Shown here piece after piece: positions 44,358 to 54,085 of a stretch of 54,347 bases of DNA. A program made the position numbers and the translations under genes. This stretch comes from Acidobacteriota bacterium (GTDB lineage Bacteria; Acidobacteriota; Terriglobia; Bryobacterales; Bryobacteraceae): assembly GCA_017307505.1 (NCBI GenBank), contig JAFKEE010000062.1:1-54347 (forward strand), in the 5' to 3' direction. The first letter of the stretch is position 1. Every line of letters starts with the position of its first letter. Under the pieces are notes generated by a model. The model made no database searches. It saw nothing but the letters and a program-made list of their open reading frames with translations, and was not told the DNA's origin.

Positions 44358-44896
44358 ATCTCTTTTACTCCTTGGCCGGAAAGGCCCGAGAACCAGATGA
44401 TTTCTCCGGAAGGGTAATGCTCCCGGATCGCCTTCTGGCTCGCATTCTTCTCTTTCTGGTTGAGCTTGTCCACCTTTGTCGCCACCACCACGTAGGGCCG
44501 CTGATGGAATTCCAGCCATTCCTTTAGCTGGAGATCGGTTTCCATCCAGCCGCGCCGTGAGTCCAGCAGGACACAGCACAACGCCAACTTCTCACGCTGC
44601 AGCAGGTAAGCATCCACCACCTCCTGCCAGGCCCGCGAAACGGTCTTCGGGGCTTTTGCGTAGCCGTACCCGGGTAGATCGACAAAAACCATCCGATCCT
44701 CCACCCGGAAGAAATTCACCGCCTGGGTCCGGCCTGGGGTACTGGACGTGAACGCCAGTTTCTGGCCCAGCAACCGGTTCAGCAGCGTGGATTTGCCCAC
44801 GTTGCTTCGCCCTAGAAACGCCACTTCCGGCATTCCCTCAGGGGGGAAGTGCCCGGCATTCGTCGCGCTTAGTAGAAACTCCGCGGGTGTAACCAC
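44324..44896 (-). CDS. engB: Ribosome biogenesis GTP-binding protein
   Basis: 190-aa small GTPase (YihA/YsxC) needed for late assembly of the large ribosomal subunit. G1 loop GRSNVGKS (29-36), G2 Thr in SSTPGRTQ, G3 DLPGYGYA, G4 TKVDK and a C-terminal basic tail. GTG start at 44896. It lies 39 bp after lon and its end overlaps rho; engB next to lon and clpX is a conserved bacterial neighbourhood (for example Bacillus clpX-lon-ysxC). Confidence 0.95.
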   Translation of the reverse strand: MVTPAEFLLSATNAGHFPPEGMPEVAFLGRSNVGKSTLLNRLLGQKLAFTSSTPGRTQAVNFFRVEDRMVFVDLPGYGYAKAPKTVSRAWQEVVDAYLLQREKLALCCVLLDSRRGWMETDLQLKEWLEFHQRPYVVVATKVDKLNQKEKNASQKAIREHYPSGEIIWFSGLSGQGVKEIWQTIWKRTAR

Positions 44897-44935
44897 GGCC
44901 GGCTTATTTCAATTCTCTTCCTGACGGACGAGCAA

Positions 44936-47419
44936 CTAGTGGGCCCGGTTTTCTTCCGCCGGCAGCTCAGGCACAACCTCGAGAGGATGCACCGGCGTCT
45001 GCGAAGCAAGCGAATCCAGATCCCCGGAGAGAGCGATTCTCAACACTTCGTCCATCCATTCGACGAGATGGATCTTCATCTCTTTCCGGATGTTCTCGGG
45101 AACGTCCGCAAGGTCTTTCTCATTATCGCGCGGAAGCAGAGCCTCGAAAATACCGTGACGGTGTGCCGCCATCAGCTTCTCCTTGACCCCGCCGATGGGC
45201 AGAACCCGCCCGCGCAGCGTGATCTCTCCGGTCATGGCCACATCGCCGCGCACCGGGAATTTCGTCAGTGCCGAGGCGACGGTGGTCGCGATCGTGATGC
45301 CCGCTGAAGGTCCATCCTTCGGGATGGCGCCTTCCGGGACATGGATGTGAATGTCCAGGTGACGATAGAAGTCCCTGGGCAGGCCCAGCATACTGGCCCG
45401 CGACCGCACAAAGCTCATCGCGGCCTGGGCTGATTCCTGCATCACATCGCCCAACTTGCCGGTGATCATCAACCGGCCCCGCCCTTCCATGATGCTGGCT
45501 TCTGTCGTCAGCACCTGACCGCCTACTTCCGTCCAAGCCAAACCGGTCGCAATACCGACTTCAGGTTTCTTCTCCGTCGTCAGGTCGCGATAGCGGGCGG
45601 GCCCCAGCAATTCGCCCACTTTGGCCGCATCGACTTCCACCTTCGGGTAGACGCTGGTGGGCGCAACTACCGCTTCGCTGGAGGCCTTTGGACTGCCTTC
45701 CGCTTCTGCCTTCGCTTCCGCGGCCGACTGCGCTACAACAATCTGACGCGCGATCTTACGGCATACGTTCCCGATTTCACGTTCCAGATTACGTACGCCG
45801 GCTTCCCGGGTGTAGCCCTGGACGAGCGACAGCAGGCCTGAGTCGTCGAAAGCGACGTTGTCGGCTTCCATGCCGGTGGCCTTCATCTGCTTAGGCACCA
45901 GGAAGCGGCGGGCAATTTCCATCTTCTCGATTTCGGTATAGCCGGAGAGACGAATCACTTCCATGCGGTCCTGCAAGGCAGGCGGGATCGTGTGCATCAC
46001 GTTCGCCGTCGCGATGAAGAACACTTCGCTCAAGTCGTATTCGACGTCCAGGTAGTGGTCCTGGAACATGAAGTTCTGCTCCGGATCGAGAACTTCCAGC
46101 AGCGCCGCCGATGGGTCGCCACGGAAATCGGTCGACATCTTGTCGATTTCGTCGAGCATGAACACCGGGTTGCGCGTGCCGGCCTTCTTCATCATCTGAA
46201 GGATCTGGCCGGGGAGGGCGCCGATATAGGTGCGGCGGTGGCCGCGGACCTCGGCTTCATCCCGCACGCCACCCAGGGACAGTCGCACGAAATTGCGGCC
46301 TGTGGCCTTGGCGACGGACATGCCCAGCGAGGTCTTGCCCACGCCGGGCGGTCCGACGAAGCAGAGGATGGAGCCCTTGGGGTTCTTCACCAGCCGGCGG
46401 ACGGCCAGGAACTCCAGGATGCGTTCCTTGATCTTCTCGAGGCCGTAGTGGTCGGAGTTCAGCACGTCCTCGGCAAAGCGGAGGTCGCGGATCTCCTTCG
46501 ACTTCTTCTTCCACGGCACGGCGAGCATCCAGTCCAGGTAGTTGCGGGAGACCGTGGACTCGGCGGACATCGGCGGCATCTGCTCCAGGCGGCGGAGTTC
46601 GGCCATGGCCTTCTCCTTCGCATCGCCCGTCATGCCGGCCGACTCGATCTTCTTGCGAAGCTCGTCGAATTCAGACTTTTCGCCGCGGCCCAATTCCTTC
46701 TGGATCGCCTTGATCTTCTCGTTGAGGTAGTACTCTTTTTGCGCCTTTTCCATCTGGCGCTTCACGCGGCCCTGGATGGTGCGATCTACATTGAGCTTTT
46801 CGATCTCGATGTCGAGCATGTCGGCGACGCGGGTGAGACGGTCCAGCGGATCGAAGATCTCGAGAAGTTCCTGTTTCTCTTCGATCGTCAGCTGGAGGTT
46901 GGCGCCCACCGTATCGGCCAGCTTGCCGGGATCGTCGACGCGGATGGCCGCGATCATCGTCTCGTAATTGACGTTCTGGCTCAGCTTGACGTACTGCTCG
47001 AACAGAGAAGTGACGCGGGCGGTGAGGGCCTCCAGCACCGGGCCCGGTTCCACCTTGGCGGGGAAGCTACGAACCGTGGCGCGGAAGAAACCGTCTTCCT
47101 CGATCACGGCGAGGATCTTCGCCCGTTCCACGCCCTCCACTAAAACCTTGATGTTGCCGTCCGGCATGCGCACGGACTGTACGATGTTGGCGACCGTGCC
47201 GACCTGATAGATGTCCTCGGCGCGGGGTTCGTCCACGCTGGCATCATGCTGCGTGGCCAGGAAAATCTTCTTCTCACCGGCGAGGGCGTCTTCCAGGGCA
47301 CGAACACTGGACTCACGGCCCACGACGAACGGCGTCATCATATGCGGGAAGATGACGACGTCCCGAATAGGCATCATCGGGTAGCGCCGGTTGTCGGACT
47401 TCTCTTTAGCTGTGCTCAT
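44936..47419 (-). CDS. lon: ATP-dependent Lon protease
   Basis: 827-aa soluble AAA+ serine protease that degrades misfolded and regulatory proteins. N-domain 1-~210 ([13 protein letters not shown]), long coiled region to ~300, AAA+ with Walker A GPPGVGKT (356-363) and Walker [10 protein letters not shown], protease domain with catalytic S705 in DGPSAGIT and K746 in GGVKEKL. A short Ala/Glu/Ser-rich insert (~566-590) sits between AAA+ and protease domains. Length is close to E. coli Lon. ATG at 47419; a candidate -10, TATTAT, lies about 30 bp upstream. Two tandem hairpins separate it from clpX. Confidence 0.96.
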   Translation of the reverse strand: MSTAKEKSDNRRYPMMPIRDVVIFPHMMTPFVVGRESSVRALEDALAGEKKIFLATQHDASVDEPRAEDIYQVGTVANIVQSVRMPDGNIKVLVEGVERAKILAVIEEDGFFRATVRSFPAKVEPGPVLEALTARVTSLFEQYVKLSQNVNYETMIAAIRVDDPGKLADTVGANLQLTIEEKQELLEIFDPLDRLTRVADMLDIEIEKLNVDRTIQGRVKRQMEKAQKEYYLNEKIKAIQKELGRGEKSEFDELRKKIESAGMTGDAKEKAMAELRRLEQMPPMSAESTVSRNYLDWMLAVPWKKKSKEIRDLRFAEDVLNSDHYGLEKIKERILEFLAVRRLVKNPKGSILCFVGPPGVGKTSLGMSVAKATGRNFVRLSLGGVRDEAEVRGHRRTYIGALPGQILQMMKKAGTRNPVFMLDEIDKMSTDFRGDPSAALLEVLDPEQNFMFQDHYLDVEYDLSEVFFIATANVMHTIPPALQDRMEVIRLSGYTEIEKMEIARRFLVPKQMKATGMEADNVAFDDSGLLSLVQGYTREAGVRNLEREIGNVCRKIARQIVVAQSAAEAKAEAEGSPKASSEAVVAPTSVYPKVEVDAAKVGELLGPARYRDLTTEKKPEVGIATGLAWTEVGGQVLTTEASIMEGRGRLMITGKLGDVMQESAQAAMSFVRSRASMLGLPRDFYRHLDIHIHVPEGAIPKDGPSAGITIATTVASALTKFPVRGDVAMTGEITLRGRVLPIGGVKEKLMAAHRHGIFEALLPRDNEKDLADVPENIRKEMKIHLVEWMDEVLRIALSGDLDSLASQTPVHPLEVVPELPAEENRAH

Positions 47420-47460
47420 CGTTATGTCGGGGGGAATGTCTGGTTAGATAATAGCGAGTC

Positions 47461-47515
47461 CCGGCGCAGTGCGCCGGCCTACCCCGCCTACATTGAAGGG
47501 GTACCTGAGTACCCC
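47461..47515 (-). other. Two tandem hairpins in the clpX-lon gap
   Basis: GGGGTAC-CTGA-GTACCCC (47498-47515) and CCGGCGC-AGT-GCGCCGG (47461-47477) are perfect inverted repeats lying after the clpX stop and before lon. Neither is followed by a clear U-tract. They could be partial terminators, mRNA-stabilising structures or a small repeat family. Confidence 0.5.
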
Positions 47516-47528
47516 GTGTTCCTTAGGA

Positions 47529-48794
47529 TCAACCCGCTTTTTCGAGCAGCGCCCAGTTGATCTTCTGCGAAAGTACCATCTCCTTGGTCACCATGAACTC
47601 GCGAACTTTCTTATATGAGGGGAGATAGTACATGAGGTCGAGCATCAATTCCTCCAGAATCATCCGGAGGCCCCGGGCCCCGACCTTACGCTGGAGAGCG
47701 AGCTCTGCAATCGCCTCCATCGCATCGTCGCTGAACTTCAGTCTAACATTTTCGAATTCAAACAGTTTCTGGTACTGCTTGATGATCGCGTTCTTGGGAC
47801 GCGTCAGGATCTGCACCAGTGCGCTGCGGTCCAGATCTTCGAGCACACCCGCCACCGGCATGCGTCCGATGAACTCGGGGATGAAGCCGTAGCGGATCAG
47901 ATCTTCCGGCTGGAGCTGTTCCAGCAGAGTCATGTCGCGCTGCATGGCCGAACGCCGAGGATCCACCTTCTCGTCCTCGCCTTTGAAGCCAAGCGTCTTC
48001 TTGCCCGTACGCCGGGAGATGATCTTTTCCAGACCCACGAAAGCCCCGCCACAGATGAACAGGATGTTCGTGGTATCGACGGGGGTGAATTCCTGGTGGG
48101 GGTGCTTGCGGCCGCCCTGGGGCGGGACATTCGCGACAGTCCCTTCGAGGATCTTCAGCAGAGCCTGCTGGACGCCCTCTCCGGAAACATCGCGAGTGAT
48201 TGAGGGATTTTCATCCTTGCGGGAAATCTTGTCGATTTCGTCAATATAAATAATCCCGGTTTGACACCGCTGCACATCCCAATCGGAATTCTGCAGCAGC
48301 CGCAGGATAATATTCTCGACATCTTCGCCCACGTAGCCGGCCTCGGTGAGGGTTGTGGCATCCACAATCGCGAACGGCACGTCCAGAATGCGGGCTAAGG
48401 TCTGAGCCAACAATGTTTTACCGGTGCCCGTGGGCCCGATTAGAAGGATGTTCGACTTCGCCAGCTCTACTTCGCCGACGCGCTGGCGGTTCATCTGAAT
48501 GCGCTTGTAGTGGTTGTAAACCGCTACCGCCAACTTCTTCTTAACCGCCTCCTGCCCGATGACGTAGGCGTCGAGGTACTCCTTCAGTTCCAATGGCTTA
48601 GGGAGTTTATGCGGCGCTCCGTAGGGCTTTTCGGGACGGTCATCTTCCAGGATGGAATTGCAAACAGCGATGCACTCGTCGCAGATGTAAGCCCGAGGAT
48701 AGTCACTGGGAGAGGAAATCAGCTTCCCAACAACATCCTGGCTTTTGTGGCAAAAAGAACACCGGAGAGTTTCGTCGTTCGCGGAACGCTTCAC
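47529..48794 (-). CDS. clpX: ATP-dependent Clp protease ATP-binding subunit ClpX
   Basis: 421-aa AAA+ unfoldase that feeds substrates to ClpP. N-terminal zinc-binding domain with C12/C15 and C38/C41 (CSFC, CDEC), Walker A GPTGTGKT (120-127), Walker [11 protein letters not shown], pore loop GYVG, ClpP-binding loop region with IGF-type tripeptide in EFIGRMPV nearby, and C-terminal small domain. GTG start at 48794, nine bases after GGAG, fixes the N-terminus right before the zinc domain. clpP, which usually precedes clpX, is not present: the upstream gene is a divergent peptidase. Confidence 0.96.
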   Translation of the reverse strand: MKRSANDETLRCSFCHKSQDVVGKLISSPSDYPRAYICDECIAVCNSILEDDRPEKPYGAPHKLPKPLELKEYLDAYVIGQEAVKKKLAVAVYNHYKRIQMNRQRVGEVELAKSNILLIGPTGTGKTLLAQTLARILDVPFAIVDATTLTEAGYVGEDVENIILRLLQNSDWDVQRCQTGIIYIDEIDKISRKDENPSITRDVSGEGVQQALLKILEGTVANVPPQGGRKHPHQEFTPVDTTNILFICGGAFVGLEKIISRRTGKKTLGFKGEDEKVDPRRSAMQRDMTLLEQLQPEDLIRYGFIPEFIGRMPVAGVLEDLDRSALVQILTRPKNAIIKQYQKLFEFENVRLKFSDDAMEAIAELALQRKVGARGLRMILEELMLDLMYYLPSYKKVREFMVTKEMVLSQKINWALLEKAG

Positions 48795-49123
48795 AAATAA
48801 TGACTCCTCGCGGCAGGGGTGGAAATGCAGAGCGCCCCTTCGCCACGCGACCCGTACCCTCATTATCTACCGAAACGCACGAATGTGGCAATCCAGTATT
48901 GAAGGTCGCCGGTCCCGACTATCCGATGCCAGTACTATCCGGCAGGTTTCCGGGTTGAGAGGAAACCACAGCATCCCCAATCCCTATAGGAACAATGACC
49001 TTTCTAACGAGAGTCATCGTACGATTCCGGCCGGGTCAATCTCCGGTAACGAACGGTGGAATCCCCACGCCGTTGTTCTGTGATGGGTGTCTCGCCCCTC
49101 CGCTCGCGTCCGGAAAAATCTCT
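48795..49123. other. 329-bp gap between divergent clpX and peptidase genes
   Basis: Holds the candidate clpX promoter; the remainder, ~48900-49123, must carry the promoter of the peptidase gene but I see no clear -35/-10 pair. The frame of the peptidase stays open upstream to 48995 without a signal peptide or ribosome binding site, so I treat it as non-coding. Confidence 0.5.
48862..48891 (-). promoter_or_regulatory. Candidate clpX promoter
   Basis: On the minus strand TTGCCA (48886-48891) and GATAAT (48862-48867) are separated by 18 nt, a good sigma70-type match. Transcription would start near 48855, leaving a leader of about 60 nt before the GTG of clpX. Confidence 0.5.
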
Positions 49124-50692
49124 ATGAATAAGCTACTTCGTGTGGTTGTGTGTACCTCCGCGCTGGCTACCCTCGCCTTCGCGCAGGAGAAGGTCGACCT
49201 CGATGCCATCTACAAGATCAAGCAGGAGGCCTTTCAGAATTCCAAGGTCATGGATCATCTTTGGTACCTGACAGAAGTGCATGGACCCCGCCTGGCCGGC
49301 TCGCCCCACTACAAAGCCGCCGCGGATTGGGCGGTCAAGACCCTGAAGGACTGGGGTATCGACAACGCCAGGCTGGAAGAATGGGGTAAGTTCGGCCGCG
49401 GTTGGGAGAACAAGAAGTTCACAGCCGCTATGATCGAACCTTCCTACATGCCGCTCATCGGCGCCCCGCAGGCTTGGACCTCCTCGACGGAAGGCGTCAT
49501 CTCCGGCGAACCCATCGTAGCCCTGTTGCGTACGGAGGAAGACCTCGCGAAGTGGAAAGGCAAGCTGGCCGGCAAGATCGTTCTCACGGATGCCCCGCGT
49601 GAAATCGCCCTTCACGACAAGGCCGACGACTCCCGTTATACCGACGCGGAACTGGCAGAAATTGCTACCGCCCAGATCTCTGCCGGCATGTTCCGCCGCC
49701 CCCAGGCAGGCGGCCCGGCGCAGAACTTCATGCAGATCATGGCGTTCCGCCGCAAGCTGAATGACTTCCTGCGGGAAGAGAAGGTCGGCGTTGTCCTCAG
49801 CGGCACGCGAGGAGACTTTGGCACTTACTTCACTTCGAACGGCGGCTCGCGCGACCCCAAGGACCCGCAAGCGCCTCCGATGGTAGTCCTCACCCCCGAG
49901 CACTACAACCGCATCTACCGCCTGGCCGAGAAGAAGATCGCCTCGAAGCTCGAGATCGAAGTCCAGAACCAGTGGTATGAGCCGGACCAGAACAACTTCA
50001 ACGTCATCGCGGAGCTGCCGGGTTCCGGCAAGCACAAAGACGAGATCGTGATGATCGGCGGCCATCTCGACAGCTGGCACTCCGCTACAGGCGCGACGGA
50101 CAACGGCACGGGCAGCGCCGTGATGCTCGAAGTGATGCGCATCCTCAAGAAGCTCGACCTCAAGCTGGATCGCACCGTTCGTATCGGACTGTGGGATGCC
50201 GAGGAAGAGGGCCTGCTTGGTTCGCGGGGGTATGTCACGAAGACGTTCGCCGACCGCTCCACGATGAAGACGCTGCCCGCCTGGGAGAAGCTCTCCGCCT
50301 ATTACAACGTCGACAACGGCGCAGGCCGTATCCGCGGCGTCTACCTGCAGGGCAACGAGGCGGCGCGCCCCGTGCTGGAAGCGTTTCTCGCTCCCTTCAA
50401 GGACCTGGGCGTCACCACCGTCACCAGCCGCAACACCAGCGGCACCGACCATCAGAGCTTTGATGCCGTCGGCCTGCCCGGTTTCCAGTTCATCCAGGAT
50501 CCGCTCGAGTACAGCACCCGGACTCACCACTCGAACATGGACTCCTATGACCGCGTGCCGCGGGAAGACATGATGCAGATGGCCGCCATTGTGGCATCAC
50601 TCGTCGTGGACACCGCCAACCGCGATCACATGATGCCTCGGAAGCCCAAGCCGGAGCCCCGCGCCGAAGGCCGCGGCCCGGGAGGCTTCTAG
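49124..50692 (+). CDS. Exported M28 family metallopeptidase
   Basis: 522-aa aminopeptidase-like enzyme with two catalytic zinc ions. Signal peptide MNKLLRVVVCTSALATLAFA; a PA-type insert (GKIVLTDAP region) at ~140-270; the peptidase core has zinc ligands in GGHLDSWHSATGATDNGTG, general base and ligand in WDAEEEGLLGSRGY, D in YYNVDNGAG and H near the end in RTHHSNMDSYD. It therefore looks catalytically complete. The C-terminal tail is Pro/Arg/Gly-rich. ATG 49124 is chosen because it starts the signal peptide. It would digest peptides outside the cytoplasm. It ends four bases inside the convergent ada-like gene. Confidence 0.9.
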   Translation: MNKLLRVVVCTSALATLAFAQEKVDLDAIYKIKQEAFQNSKVMDHLWYLTEVHGPRLAGSPHYKAAADWAVKTLKDWGIDNARLEEWGKFGRGWENKKFTAAMIEPSYMPLIGAPQAWTSSTEGVISGEPIVALLRTEEDLAKWKGKLAGKIVLTDAPREIALHDKADDSRYTDAELAEIATAQISAGMFRRPQAGGPAQNFMQIMAFRRKLNDFLREEKVGVVLSGTRGDFGTYFTSNGGSRDPKDPQAPPMVVLTPEHYNRIYRLAEKKIASKLEIEVQNQWYEPDQNNFNVIAELPGSGKHKDEIVMIGGHLDSWHSATGATDNGTGSAVMLEVMRILKKLDLKLDRTVRIGLWDAEEEGLLGSRGYVTKTFADRSTMKTLPAWEKLSAYYNVDNGAGRIRGVYLQGNEAARPVLEAFLAPFKDLGVTTVTSRNTSGTDHQSFDAVGLPGFQFIQDPLEYSTRTHHSNMDSYDRVPREDMMQMAAIVASLVVDTANRDHMMPRKPKPEPRAEGRGPGGF

Positions 50693-51561
50693 CCCTCAGC
50701 CGACTGACGGCGCGGGCCGCGTGCCCGCGCCGTTCGTTCACCATCCAGCAGTGCCCGCTTCCGGTCCAGACCCCAGCGGTATCCGCCCAACTCGCCCGTC
50801 CCGCGAATTACACGATGGCAGGGAATGACGATCGCCACACGATTCGTCGCGCACGCCCTGGCCACCGCCCGCGCCGCCTTCGGCTGCCCGATCCCCTCCG
50901 CCACCTCGGAATAGGATTGAACCTCTGCATAAGGGATGCTCTGCAGGTATCGCCAGACCTTCCATTGAAAGGCCGTGGCACGCAGATCGAGCGGCAGACT
51001 TAAGCTCGGCTGTTCGCCCGCCAGATGCGCGCCCAGTGCCTGCATCCAGGCACTGAATTGTTCGGGATATGGCTCCGCCATGGCGGTGAGCGGGGCTTTC
51101 GGGTATTCTGCCTCGAGCATCCGGAGCAGCTCCGTTTCGCTTTCGCCGAACTGAACGAAGCAGAGGCCGCGGTCCGTGGCGCCCATCATCATCAGTCCGA
51201 CGGCGGTCTGTTCGGCAACGTAAGAGATCGACACCCGTTCGCCGCCTGTGCGGTACTCCTTGGGCGTCATGCCGAGGCGGGTATCGACCTTCTCGTAGAC
51301 GCGGCTGCTCGACCCGAAGCCGGCATCGTAAATCGCATCGGTGACCGATCTGCTGCCCCGAAGGTGTCCCTTCAGGGCGTCCATCCGGCAACCGTCCAGA
51401 AACTGTTTGGGGGTCAGGCCCGTGAACGCCTTGAACCGGCGCAGAAAGTGGAAAGGGCTCAGCCCGGCCTGCCGGCTCATGTCCTCCAGAGAGAGCGGCT
51501 CTTCACTGTGCGCCCGGATATAGTCGCAGGCGGCCTGCATCCGTCCATCTTCCTGGGTCAT
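50689..51561 (-). CDS. AraC-type HTH fused to O6-methylguanine-DNA methyltransferase (Ada-like)
   Basis: 290-aa bifunctional protein. The N-terminal ~100 residues form an AraC-type DNA-binding domain (ISRQAGLSPFHFLRRF-like: SRQAGLSPFHFLRRFK, PKEYR). The C-terminal half is a suicide methyltransferase with acceptor Cys in IPCHRVI and the downstream GYRWGLDRK. The N-terminal zinc-binding Ada domain, which repairs methylphosphotriesters and switches Ada into an activator, is missing, so induction must work differently. ATG 51561 is chosen; a GTG two codons upstream is possible. The alkA-like gene lies 26 bp upstream on the same strand; the two likely form one alkylation-repair unit. Confidence 0.88.
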   Translation of the reverse strand: MTQEDGRMQAACDYIRAHSEEPLSLEDMSRQAGLSPFHFLRRFKAFTGLTPKQFLDGCRMDALKGHLRGSRSVTDAIYDAGFGSSSRVYEKVDTRLGMTPKEYRTGGERVSISYVAEQTAVGLMMMGATDRGLCFVQFGESETELLRMLEAEYPKAPLTAMAEPYPEQFSAWMQALGAHLAGEQPSLSLPLDLRATAFQWKVWRYLQSIPYAEVQSYSEVAEGIGQPKAARAVARACATNRVAIVIPCHRVIRGTGELGGYRWGLDRKRALLDGERTARARGPRRQSAEG

Positions 51562-51587
51562 AGTCACCAGCCTACGCGCAGCGGCCT

Positions 51588-52334
51588 TTAGGGGCTATCC
51601 GCTTCTTGCGGTGTCATCCACAAAAGCATCGCCGCATAGGCCCGGAACGGGCGCCAGCGCTCCGACGCACGGAGGAGTTCCCTGGGGTCCTTCGTCCCGA
51701 AGGCGTGCAGCAGTCCCAGGTCCGACTGCGGGAAGGCATCCGGATCCCTTCCGACGCGCATGCCCAGGTAACTTACGGTCCAGGGGCCGATGCCGCGAAT
51801 CGACAGCAGCTGCCCGGCCACCTCCGGCCATTCGGCCTGGAAGTCGATGCCGCTTTCCGCCAGGGCGCGGATTGTGGCCGTCCGGCTGTTCGTCAGCCCG
51901 ATGGAGCGGAGGTCGCACTCAGCCACCTGCGCCGGTGTGAAGGCGGGACACCGCTCGTTCAGCCGCCGCATCAGCGTATGGGCTCCACGCACGCTCACCT
52001 GCTGGCCCAGAATGGCACGCACCGCCAGTTCAAACGGCGACCAGCAGCCCGGCACACGGACGCCAGGCAACCGCTTGAGCCGGGCCTTCAGCAGCGGGTC
52101 GCGTCCCAGGACTCGCCTCACCTCGCTGACGGGGCAAGCACTGTCGAAGAGGCGGGCCACAGGTGCGGATTCACCCTCGACCGCGAGTGCGCCGTCCAGG
52201 AAGCGTACTTCCGCCAGCCCGTGCCGTCGATAAACCCCACCATCCACCGCTTCGAGGCAAGGTGTGCACCGCACCGCCAGGTAGTCGAGCATGGTGGCCC
52301 AGGGCAGCGGGCTGGTCACCGGGATCAGATGCAT
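51588..52334 (-). CDS. alkA: DNA-3-methyladenine glycosylase II (AlkA-like)
   Basis: 248-aa base-excision glycosylase that removes alkylated bases such as 3-methyladenine. AlkA N-terminal domain starts SPLPWATMLDYLAVR; the helix-hairpin-helix is LLSIRGIGPWTVSYLGMR, with the catalytic Asp in FPQSDLGL after it. Start ATG 52334 (GGAATGGT upstream) aligns with the E. coli AlkA N-terminus; an ATG at 52373 is in frame. The start is 83 bp from the divergent hutU start. It is followed by the ada-like gene. Confidence 0.86.
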   Translation of the reverse strand: MHLIPVTSPLPWATMLDYLAVRCTPCLEAVDGGVYRRHGLAEVRFLDGALAVEGESAPVARLFDSACPVSEVRRVLGRDPLLKARLKRLPGVRVPGCWSPFELAVRAILGQQVSVRGAHTLMRRLNERCPAFTPAQVAECDLRSIGLTNSRTATIRALAESGIDFQAEWPEVAGQLLSIRGIGPWTVSYLGMRVGRDPDAFPQSDLGLLHAFGTKDPRELLRASERWRPFRAYAAMLLWMTPQEADSP

Positions 52335-52417
52335 ACCATTCCAGCTTCCCTGCCCCGCATAGAATCTGTCCATCCGAATCCTGCTTCTGCAGCAGGTGAC
52401 AGGCGTAAACTGACGGC

Positions 52418-54058
52418 ATGAACCCAGTTGTTCGGGCACCTCGCGGCACACAGATGACCGCCAAGGGCTGGCGCCAGGAAGCAGCCCTTCGCATGCTGAT
52501 GAACAATCTCGACCCGGAGGTGGCGGAACGGCCGCAGGATCTTGTGGTCTATGGCGGCAGTGGAAAGGCCGCTCGGAACTGGAGTTGTTTCCATTCCATC
52601 GTGCGGGAGTTGGAACGGCTGGGCGATGACGAGACACTGCTGGTCCAGTCCGGCAAACCCGTGGCGGTCTTCCGGACGCACGATGAGGCCCCGCGCGTGC
52701 TCATCGCCAATTCCAATCTCGTGGGCCAGTGGTCCAACTGGCAGCACTTCCGTGAACTTGAACGAGCCGGGCTCATCATGTACGGCCAGATGACCGCGGG
52801 CAGTTGGATCTACATCGGCAGCCAGGGCATCCTGCAGGGCACCTATGAAACCTTTGCCACCGCCGCGCGCCGTCACTTCTCGGGGGATCTGAGCGGGAAG
52901 TTTCTGCTCACCGGCGGCATGGGCGGAATGGGCGGAGCCCAGCCCCTCGCGGCCACCATGAATGGCGGAGCGATTCTGTGCGTCGAAGCGGATCCGGCTC
53001 GAATTCAGAAGCGGCTCGACACTGGCTACTGCGACCGTATGGTCACGAGCCTGGATGAGGCACTTTCTCTGATCGACGAGGCAAGGGCCAGCCGGCAGCC
53101 GCTTTCCGTGGGTCTTGCGGGCAACTGCGCCGAGGTGCTGCCGGAAATGGTTCGTAGGGGCGTTACACCCGACATTGTCACGGATCAGACCAGCGCGCAC
53201 GATCCGCTGAACGGCTACATTCCGGCAGGACTCAGCATCCGGGAGGCAGCCGAACTGCGAGCGTCAGACCCCCAGGCGTACATTTCCCGGGCAATGGATT
53301 CGATCGCCGTACATGTGGAAGCGATGCTCGCCCTGCAGCGGGCCGGCGCTATTGCATTCGATTACGGGAACAATATCCGCCGCATGGCCGCCGACCACGG
53401 TGTGAAGGACGCCTTTCAGATTCCCGGCTTCGTGCCTGAGTACATCCGGCCCTTGTTCTGCGAAGGGAAGGGCCCGTTCCGATGGGTTGCGCTGTCGGGC
53501 GATCCGGCCGACATCGCCGCTACGGACACGCTGGCCTGCGAGATGTTTCCACAGAACGAAAGCCTGTTGCGCTGGATCCGTCTGGCGCGCGAGCGGGTCC
53601 ACTTCCAGGGCCTGCCGGCACGCATCTGCTGGCTCGGCTACGGCGAGCGCGCGGAGTTCGCGGCCGGCCTGAACCGCCTTGTCGAGCAGGGCAAAGTCCA
53701 GGCGCCTATCGTGATTGGCCGCGACCACCTGGATTGCGGCTCCGTGGCATCGCCCTATCGCGAAACGGAAGGCATGCTCGACGGCAGCGACGCCATCGCC
53801 GACTGGCCCATCCTGAATGCCATGCTGAACACCGCGGCGGGCGCCAGTTGGGTATCGGTCCACAACGGCGGGGGCGTAGGAATCGGCTATTCACAACATG
53901 CGGGTCAGGTCACCGTGGTGGAAGGCACGGCCGCCAGCGGGCGCCGGGCAGAACGGGTGATGACGTGCGACCCGGGGCTCGGCGTCATTCGCCATGTAGA
54001 CGCGGGCTATCCAGAGGCCCGCAATTTCGCGGTGAATGCTGGGATTCGCCTGCCCTGA
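52418..54058 (+). CDS. hutU: Urocanate hydratase
   Basis: 546-aa enzyme of histidine degradation, adding water to urocanate to give imidazolonepropionate, using tightly bound NAD+. Family landmarks: [12 protein letters not shown] near the N-terminus, [17 protein letters not shown] (NAD-binding glycine-rich loop), [22 protein letters not shown] and [18 protein letters not shown] with the conserved Cys. Length is normal. The next gene, starting 27 bp later, is probably the following enzyme of the pathway. Confidence 0.96.
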   Translation: MNPVVRAPRGTQMTAKGWRQEAALRMLMNNLDPEVAERPQDLVVYGGSGKAARNWSCFHSIVRELERLGDDETLLVQSGKPVAVFRTHDEAPRVLIANSNLVGQWSNWQHFRELERAGLIMYGQMTAGSWIYIGSQGILQGTYETFATAARRHFSGDLSGKFLLTGGMGGMGGAQPLAATMNGGAILCVEADPARIQKRLDTGYCDRMVTSLDEALSLIDEARASRQPLSVGLAGNCAEVLPEMVRRGVTPDIVTDQTSAHDPLNGYIPAGLSIREAAELRASDPQAYISRAMDSIAVHVEAMLALQRAGAIAFDYGNNIRRMAADHGVKDAFQIPGFVPEYIRPLFCEGKGPFRWVALSGDPADIAATDTLACEMFPQNESLLRWIRLARERVHFQGLPARICWLGYGERAEFAAGLNRLVEQGKVQAPIVIGRDHLDCGSVASPYRETEGMLDGSDAIADWPILNAMLNTAAGASWVSVHNGGGVGIGYSQHAGQVTVVEGTAASGRRAERVMTCDPGLGVIRHVDAGYPEARNFAVNAGIRLP

Positions 54059-54085
54059 CACGGCATGCCATCATGGTTGCGTTGA

